NCBI GenBank assembly: GCA_028869495.1
Contig: JAGWRY010000457.1
Coordinates: 1 to 5,567 of the forward strand
Length of the DNA: 5,567 nucleotides
DNA from: Elusimicrobiota bacterium
GTDB taxonomy: Bacteria; Elusimicrobiota; Elusimicrobia; UBA1565; UBA9628
Direction of reading: 5' to 3'
The position numbers and the translations under genes were made by a program. Under the pieces are notes generated by a model. The model had not been told where the DNA came from. It saw only the letters and a program-made list of their open reading frames with translations, and made no database searches. This document shows, piece by piece, positions 1 through 4,178 of this stretch. The stretch's first letter is position 1, and each line of letters opens with the position of its first letter.

Positions 1-252
1 CCGGCGCGCCCATTCCGCCGGCGTCCGCGCGCCGCCCGCGGGCGCCTTGAGCACGCGCAGGCGCGCGCCGCCGCCGGGCGGGGACGAGACCGCCCCGCCC
101 GGAGCGTCCGCGTCGAGCGTCCAGCCCGCGGGGAAGTCGATGCGCCAGCGCCCGCGCGGGTGCTCGTACTTCTGGGCCGAGGCCGCCGCGGCGCCCCCGG
201 CCGCCAGCAGGAGCGCCGCGAGGCTAGACCGGAGCCAGCTCGTCGAGTCCAT
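1..252 (-). CDS. Secreted protein of unknown function, N-terminal part (3'-partial)
   Basis: Eighty-four codons run without a stop from ATG 252 to the left edge. The N-terminus MDSTSWLRSSLAALLLAAGG has a basic residue followed by a hydrophobic stretch. A24-S25-A26 then gives a good signal peptidase I site before QKYEH. There is no lipobox cysteine, so export to the periplasm or beyond as a soluble protein is likely. The mature start, with WRIDFPAGWTLDADAPGG followed by an LRVL strand, recalls the small secreted beta-sheet domains of the PsbP/DcrB-like type, but this is a weak resemblance and too little is visible to name a family. The start lies 29 bp inside the end of the radical SAM gene, with GGAG 4 nt upstream. 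Such overlap suggests co-transcription, but a signal peptide protein need not belong to the same pathway. Confidence 0.7.
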   Translation of the reverse strand, partial: MDSTSWLRSSLAALLLAAGGAAAASAQKYEHPRGRWRIDFPAGWTLDADAPGGAVSSPPGGGARLRVLKAPAGGARTPAEWARR

Positions 253-1198
253 AGATCTCCGCGTACGTCCCCCAGACGCCCTCGCAGTCCTGCGCGCGCC
301 GGCACTCGCCGCAGCGGGGCCCCCGCCTCTTCAGCTCGCTCTTCTTGCGCTCCTGCCAGACGAAGCGATCGCCGCGCCCGCCGTCGGCCGACGGGATGCT
401 GACGTCGTTGTCGGGATCGAGCGTCGCCTCGTCGAGATGGCGGTCGGCGAGCGTCTCGGCCAGGCGCGGCGAGATCCCGGCCCAGCGCAGGACGCAGCGC
501 GGGACGCCGCCGAAGCTCAGGCGCAGGCCGACGCGGCGCTCGTTGAACGCGATCGCCCGGACGATGCGCGGGGCCGCCTCGCGGTAGCTCGGCACCCATG
601 CGCGCCAGCCGCGCAGCAGGTCGTCGGGCCAGATGAAGTTGAAGCGCACGTCGGCGACGCCGAGGCCTTTCGCGAAGAGCAGGTACTCGTTCATCTCCTC
701 CAGGTTCTGCCGGTTGAGCACCGGGTTCAGCGAGACGCCGTCGCGCAGCGCGCCGCGCGCGCGCCAGGCCAGCATGTGGCCGAGCCCGGCGACCTTGCGC
801 GCGTGGTTGCCGGGCACCCGCGTCATCACGCCGTCCTCGATCTCGGGACGGTGGCTGTGCAGGGACACGGTCACGCGGGTCAGCCCCGCCGCGACGAGCC
901 GCGCGCAGAAGGCCGCGTCCGACAGGCGCGTGCCGTTCGTGCACAGCGAGACGCGCGCGTAGCCGAGGGAGCGCGCGCAGGCGACGGCCTCCTCGATCCA
1001 CGGGTAGGCGGTCGGCTCCCCGCCGAGGAAGCCGACCGCGCCGCAGCCGCGCGCGCGGAAAGCCGCGAGCTCTCCCTTGACCCGCGCGAGCGGCGTCCAC
1101 GGGGCCTTCGCGTCGCGCTGGTCGCCGCTGACGCAGAACGGACAGCGGTTGTTGCACAGGTCGCCGAGCTTGATCTCGACGCGCCGCTCGCCGTTCAC
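224..1198 (-). CDS. Radical SAM protein with twitch-like C-terminal cysteines
   Basis: 324 residues. The core motifs are CNNRCPFC (C15, C19, C22), which binds the radical 4Fe-4S cluster, LGGEPT (58-63), CTNG (86-89) and SLHSHRPEIEDG (112 onward), followed by a LNPVLNRQNLEEM stretch equivalent to LNPVVTTIQQSEL of the neighbour. The C-terminus keeps four cysteines: C235 in GVPRC, and C296, C299, C305 in CGECRRAQDCEGVWGTY. This fits one auxiliary Fe-S cluster of the twitch type, against seven cysteines in the neighbour. The final YGLDELAPV ending resembles the closing motif of many such enzymes. The GTG at 1198 overlaps the preceding stop as GTGA and has GGGAGG 5 nt upstream, inside the preceding gene. 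An upstream extension in this frame is Arg/Pro-rich and is rejected. Probably works with the preceding radical SAM protein on consecutive steps or on the same substrate; that is inference. Confidence 0.88.
   Translation of the reverse strand: MNGERRVEIKLGDLCNNRCPFCVSGDQRDAKAPWTPLARVKGELAAFRARGCGAVGFLGGEPTAYPWIEEAVACARSLGYARVSLCTNGTRLSDAAFCARLVAAGLTRVTVSLHSHRPEIEDGVMTRVPGNHARKVAGLGHMLAWRARGALRDGVSLNPVLNRQNLEEMNEYLLFAKGLGVADVRFNFIWPDDLLRGWRAWVPSYREAAPRIVRAIAFNERRVGLRLSFGGVPRCVLRWAGISPRLAETLADRHLDEATLDPDNDVSIPSADGGRGDRFVWQERKKSELKRRGPRCGECRRAQDCEGVWGTYAEIYGLDELAPV
257..260 (-). promoter_or_regulatory. Shine-Dalgarno for the secreted-protein gene
   Basis: GGAG on the minus strand is 4 nt ahead of the ATG at 252. 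It is shorter than the other sites in the operon but supports an internal start within the end of the second radical SAM gene. Confidence 0.5.
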
Positions 1199-2112
1199 GC
1201 GGTCCTCCCGGCGGCCGCGAGCGGGCTCAGCCCGTGGTCGGGATGGAATTCGAGGTAGCGCGGCCACGCGCCGCCGCAGCGCGCGCGCAGGACGCAGGGG
1301 GCGCAGGACGGCGGCCGGACCTTCATCCCCCCGCCGGGCTCGCGCCCGAGCGCCGACTCGCACCACTCGACGCAGCGCTCGAGGCGCCGGCTCCAGCCCC
1401 CGACGCAGAGCGGCAGGCCGCAGAACGGGTTGACGACGCGCAGGCCCCGCGCGTCCGCGGCGTCGAGAGCCTCGGCGACGAGCGGCGACAGCTCGCCGTA
1501 GCGCGGCACCAGGCGCGGGTGCGCCGCGGCGCGCCCGTGCGGCTGGACCACCGACAGCGAGACGGATTCGACGCCGGCCAGGTCCCGCGCGACGAAGTCC
1601 ATGTACGCGGACAGCTCGCTCTGCTGGATCGTCGTCACGACCGGATTGAGGACCACGCGCACGCCCGCGGCGAGCAGGCCCGCGATCGCGCGCACGCAGG
1701 CGTCCCAGGCTCCCGTCCGGCGGGCGAGGCCGTCGTGGACGCGGGAGCGGTGGGAATGGAGGGCGACGAAGGCGTCCGTCAGCCCGGCGCGGCGCAGGGC
1801 GTCCGCGCGGCCGGGGCGGGCCAGCGCGATCCCGTTGGTCTGCAGCTGGACGCGCTCGAAGCCCGCCGCGCGCGCGCGCGCGACGAGGCGCTCCAGGTCC
1901 GGGCGCAGGGCCGGCTCGCCGCCGCTGAGCTCGAGGCGCTTGACGCCCTCGGCGGCCAGACGCTCGATCTCCCGCCCGGCTTCCTCGGCGCTCAGGCGCG
2001 CGGGCCCCGGGTGCGACTCCGCCGGGACGTTGCAGAACAGGCACTCCGCGTCGCAGGCGAGGCCCAGCCTCAGCAGGCGGTAGCGGACGTTCTCCGCCGC
2101 GCTCTCAGCCAC
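1195..2112 (-). CDS. Radical SAM protein with SPASM-like C-terminal cysteines
   Basis: 305 residues. The radical SAM core shows the CxxxCxxC motif that binds the 4Fe-4S cluster (C20-DAE-C24-LF-C27), SGGEP (63-67) for SAM binding, QTNG (91-94) and LHSH (118-121). ALHSHR...HDG matches the strand region seen in MoaA/PqqE/SPASM-type enzymes. The C-terminal part has seven cysteines: C231, C236, C247, C251, C270, C273 and C279. The last three form the CX2CX5C element typical of SPASM domains and are followed by GGAWPRYLE. The seven could hold one or two auxiliary Fe-S clusters. SPASM enzymes modify peptides or small molecules by radical chemistry; the substrate here is unknown. GTG at 2112 is chosen because GGAGG lies 6 nt upstream and the CxxxCxxC motif follows at the usual distance. 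The stop overlaps the next gene's start as GTGA. The protein is a relative of that next gene, sharing the LHSH and CX2CX5CxGxW elements. Confidence 0.88.
   Translation of the reverse strand: MAESAAENVRYRLLRLGLACDAECLFCNVPAESHPGPARLSAEEAGREIERLAAEGVKRLELSGGEPALRPDLERLVARARAAGFERVQLQTNGIALARPGRADALRRAGLTDAFVALHSHRSRVHDGLARRTGAWDACVRAIAGLLAAGVRVVLNPVVTTIQQSELSAYMDFVARDLAGVESVSLSVVQPHGRAAAHPRLVPRYGELSPLVAEALDAADARGLRVVNPFCGLPLCVGGWSRRLERCVEWCESALGREPGGGMKVRPPSCAPCVLRARCGGAWPRYLEFHPDHGLSPLAAAGRTA
1204..1209 (-). promoter_or_regulatory. Shine-Dalgarno for the second radical SAM gene (GTG start)
   Basis: GGGAGG on the minus strand stands 5 nt before the GTG at 1198, inside the last codons of the first radical SAM gene. 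Together with the GTGA overlap it fixes this start. Confidence 0.75.
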
Positions 2113-2185
2113 GGGCCGCCTCCGCGCCCCGCGCGGCCCCCGACCCGGCGGCCGTATAAAGGAACGCCGCCCGCTCCGCCGTCAT
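2105..2185 (-). CDS. Possible 26-residue ORF between methylase and radical SAM genes (doubtful)
   Basis: A short open frame starts with an ATG that overlaps the methylase stop as ATGA. It ends at a TGA 6 to 8 codon positions inside the start region of the next gene, overlapping it by 8 bp. It would encode a peptide beginning MTAERAAFLYTAAG and ending in Ala/Gly/Arg/Glu-rich sequence, with no cysteine, no leader motif I recognise and no membrane segment. In favour are the stop/start overlap, the same style as its neighbours, and third codon positions that are mostly G or C. Against it, the Shine-Dalgarno is weak (GGTGGGG) where the large genes have GGAGG, and the composition is what random high-GC sequence would give. 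It may be only the spacer holding the ribosome-binding site of the next gene. Function unknown. Confidence 0.22.
   Translation of the reverse strand: MTAERAAFLYTAAGSGAARGAEAARG
2119..2123 (-). promoter_or_regulatory. Shine-Dalgarno for the first radical SAM gene (GTG start)
   Basis: GGAGG on the minus strand stands 6 nt before the GTG at 2112. It decides that start, since no other ATG or GTG in this frame lies close upstream. It falls inside the doubtful 26-codon ORF. Confidence 0.75.
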
Positions 2186-2904
2186 CGCCCCACCATCAGC
2201 GCGAGGTCGCCGATCCCGTCCCACGGCAGGCGGGACAGGACTCCGAGCCACTCCGCGCAGGTCATCGTCCGCACCTGGTCGGCCAGCGCGAAGCTCCCGG
2301 GCGGCTTGGTCAGGTCGAAGAAGAGCGTCACCGGGCGCGGACCGACCTCCGCGCGCAGGAGCGCCAGGCACCGCGCGAGCTCAGCCGGGCGCAGCAGGAC
2401 GAGGATCGTCTCGGGACGGCGCGCGACGGCGAGGAAGGCCTCCTCCTCGCGGCTTCCGGGCGCGCAGCCGGGGAAGAACGCGAACGTGAAGGACGAGTCC
2501 CGGTGCTGGCGCCACTCGACGCCGCTGAGGGACAGCATCGTCGACAGGACCGAGGGGCCGGCCAGGGCCCGGACCGGCGCGCCGCGCGCGCGCAGGTCCG
2601 CGACGAGCCACGCCCCCGGGTCCACGAAGCCGGGCACGCCGCCCGACGACAACAGCCCCGCGTCCCCGCCCTGCAGCGCGGAGAGGAGCTCGTCGCGGAA
2701 GCGCGGCGACGGCTCCTCCGGGATCTCGCGCAGGGTCTTCGCGCCCGCGTCCACGCCCAGGCAGAGCTTCAGCTGGAAGCGCGCGTCGTCCAGGTCCTCG
2801 ACGAGCAGGAGGTCGAGCCGCCGCACGAGCTCGGCCGCGCGGTAGGTCGTGTCGAGGGCGTTGCCGATGTGCCAGGGGATCAGGAAGAGCGTCCCGCCGC
2901 TCAC
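2182..2904 (-). CDS. SAM-dependent methyltransferase, tetrapyrrole-methylase fold (RsmI-like)
   Basis: 240 residues, most like the RsmI branch of the tetrapyrrole methylase family, which also includes CobA/CysG-type enzymes of corrinoid and sirohaem synthesis. Visible motifs are TLFLIPWHIGNALD (5-18; family L.LV.TPIGN..D), LLSSGGVPGFVDPG (84-97; RsmI usually SDAGTPGISDPG), AGPSVLSTMLSLSG (115-128; GPSA...AL..SG), FAFFPG (141-146) and, further on, TLFFDLTKP (RsmI VARELTK). These line the SAM pocket of the fold. E. coli RsmI is about 286 residues, so the C-terminal RsmI domain is missing here. RsmI itself 2'-O-methylates a cytidine of 16S rRNA. Here the short length, changed motifs and position between nitrogenase-like and radical SAM genes suggest a small-molecule or tetrapyrrole substrate, but that is inference. 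The GTG start at 2904 overlaps the upstream stop as GTGA and has GGGGAGG 5 nt away. The fold is clear; the substrate is not. Confidence 0.82.
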   Translation of the reverse strand: MSGGTLFLIPWHIGNALDTTYRAAELVRRLDLLLVEDLDDARFQLKLCLGVDAGAKTLREIPEEPSPRFRDELLSALQGGDAGLLSSGGVPGFVDPGAWLVADLRARGAPVRALAGPSVLSTMLSLSGVEWRQHRDSSFTFAFFPGCAPGSREEEAFLAVARRPETILVLLRPAELARCLALLRAEVGPRPVTLFFDLTKPPGSFALADQVRTMTCAEWLGVLSRLPWDGIGDLALMVGR

Positions 2905-4178
2905 GGCAGCCTCCCCAGCGCCTCGGCCGCCCGGTCGAGGAAGCCCGCGAAGCCGTCGAAGCCCAGCGTCGGGCGCTCGAAGAACGCGTGGTGGCGCTCG
3001 CTCGGGAAGCCGAGCTCGACGCGCGACGCGGGGCCGCCCGCCCCGTCGAGCGAGCGCAGATGGCAGGCGACGAGCAGGTCCACCCCGTCGGTCAGCAGGC
3101 GGAAGGTCTCCGGGTCCTCCTCCGGCGGCTCGTGCTCGACGCGGACGCCGTCGCGCGCGCCGCCGTGGGCCGCGCGCGCGGTCAGGACCGCGCCGACGAG
3201 CTCGAGGCCCGCGTCGGCGGCGACGTCGGCGAAGCCGGCGAACAGGTGCGGGTCCCCGGCGAAGGCGGCGCGCCGGCCGACGAACAGGTGCGGCAGGATC
3301 CAGCGGAAGCGCGGCGCGACGCGGCGGATCTCCGCCGCCGCGAAGGCCGCCGCGCGCTCCGGCCGCCCCGCCGCCTCGCCGAGCGCGCGCACGAAGGCCT
3401 GGGTCTTGGGCAGGCCGAACGGCAGGGGCGCCTCGACGAGGCGCGCGCCGGTGCGCTCCGCGATCAGGCGCGCGGCCGCGCGCGCGTACGGGAGCGAGAC
3501 CACGATCTCGGCCTCCTCGACGCGCCGGAGCTCCGCGTACGGGCCGCCGGACAGCCAGACCGACGCGCACTCGAGGCCGAGGCCCGCGGCCAGCCGCTCG
3601 AGCTCGCGCACGTCCGCGCGCCGATCGGCCTCGTTGCGGTCCATCAGGTGGCCGACGATCGCGACGGTCCCGGGGCGCGTCCGCCCCGGCTCGAGGCGCA
3701 GGGATTTCGCGAGCGCGGTCAGCGCCGACGCGTAGCCGTCGAGCCAGTCGCCGACCAGCGAGCCCGGGGGCGCGTCGAGGACCGTGCCGCGGAGCTCCGG
3801 GGCCAGCGCGCGCACGACGCGCCCGTAGTCGACGCCGGTGATCGAGCACATCGGCAGGGCGGTGACCAGGACCGCCGCGCAGCCGGGCAGGGCGTCGAGG
3901 CGCCGGACCGACTCGGCGATCTCGCCGTCGTGGGCGGAGACGACCCCGCGCGCGCAGACGTTCGTGAAGCAGACGCGGTGGCGGCCGTCCGCGCGCAGGA
4001 GCGTCGACTCGAGGTCGTGGCGCCCGTGGACGAAGTGCGCCTTGTAGAGCGCGCAGTCCGGCCCGTCGACGAGGACGTGCAGGTCGGAGACCGCGTTGAC
4101 GGCCAGGTAGACGCCGAGCATGCTCGGGAAGTTCGCCGGGGTCCCCAGGCGCGCCGGGACGGGGACGGGCGCGCTCAT
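2901..4178 (-). CDS. Nitrogenase component 1-like protein, NifK/NifN/BchB type
   Basis: Likely beta-type partner of the preceding gene in a heteromeric nitrogenase-like reductase; 425 residues, a size normal for BchB/NifN-like subunits. Near the N-terminus SMLGVYLAV (19-27) corresponds to the QPLGA..A segment of NifK. HVLVDGPDCALYKAHF (34-49) corresponds to the HG.QGC segment of NifK, which in BchB carries the cluster ligand Asp. Cys42 sits at that ligand position. ALPMCSITGVDY (107-118) matches the T-C-...-IG-D segment, with Cys111 retained. The first NifK cysteine appears replaced (N/F/P at 16-18). The C-terminal GFPSERHHAF and PTLGFDGF strongly resemble the GFP..DRHH and T.GYEG motifs of NifK. 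Other cysteines are at 70, 75 and 100. The ATG at 4178 overlaps the upstream stop by 4 bp and has GGAGGG at 4182-4187. The frame continues upstream beyond this start only as Arg/Ala-rich antigene sequence, so a longer protein is rejected. A 4-bp GTGA overlap links it to the methylase gene. Confidence 0.87.
   Translation of the reverse strand: MSAPVPVPARLGTPANFPSMLGVYLAVNAVSDLHVLVDGPDCALYKAHFVHGRHDLESTLLRADGRHRVCFTNVCARGVVSAHDGEIAESVRRLDALPGCAAVLVTALPMCSITGVDYGRVVRALAPELRGTVLDAPPGSLVGDWLDGYASALTALAKSLRLEPGRTRPGTVAIVGHLMDRNEADRRADVRELERLAAGLGLECASVWLSGGPYAELRRVEEAEIVVSLPYARAAARLIAERTGARLVEAPLPFGLPKTQAFVRALGEAAGRPERAAAFAAAEIRRVAPRFRWILPHLFVGRRAAFAGDPHLFAGFADVAADAGLELVGAVLTARAAHGGARDGVRVEHEPPEEDPETFRLLTDGVDLLVACHLRSLDGAGGPASRVELGFPSERHHAFFERPTLGFDGFAGFLDRAAEALGRLP
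2910..2916 (-). promoter_or_regulatory. Shine-Dalgarno for the methylase gene (GTG start)
   Basis: GGGGAGG reads on the minus strand 5 nt ahead of the GTG at 2904, inside the end of the NifK-like gene. It supports the GTG rather than any upstream codon as the start. Confidence 0.75.

Noticed and set aside
47..1258. Plus-strand open frame of 403 codons opposite the second radical SAM gene.
   Set aside because: The composition is low-complexity Ala/Arg/Val with no recognisable domain, while the minus strand carries clear radical SAM motifs.
1867..1882. Alternating CG run of 16 bp, a possible Z-DNA-prone repeat.
   Set aside because: It encodes part of an Ala/Arg helix in the first radical SAM protein and is unremarkable at this G+C content.
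1199..2044. Upstream extension of the second radical SAM frame to 606 residues, as a possible fusion.
   Set aside because: The extension is Arg/Pro-rich and covers the first radical SAM gene in another frame. GTG at 1198 with GGGAGG explains the start.
1234..3735. Long plus-strand open frame of 833 codons.
   Set aside because: It lies antisense to the methylase, radical SAM and NifK-like genes, is rich in Arg/Ala/Pro and shows no family motif. Long antisense frames are expected at this G+C content.
2905..3849. Upstream extension of the methylase frame to a 555-residue protein.
   Set aside because: The extension is antigene, Arg-rich sequence overlapping the NifK-like gene. The family N-terminal motif starts right after the GTG at 2904.
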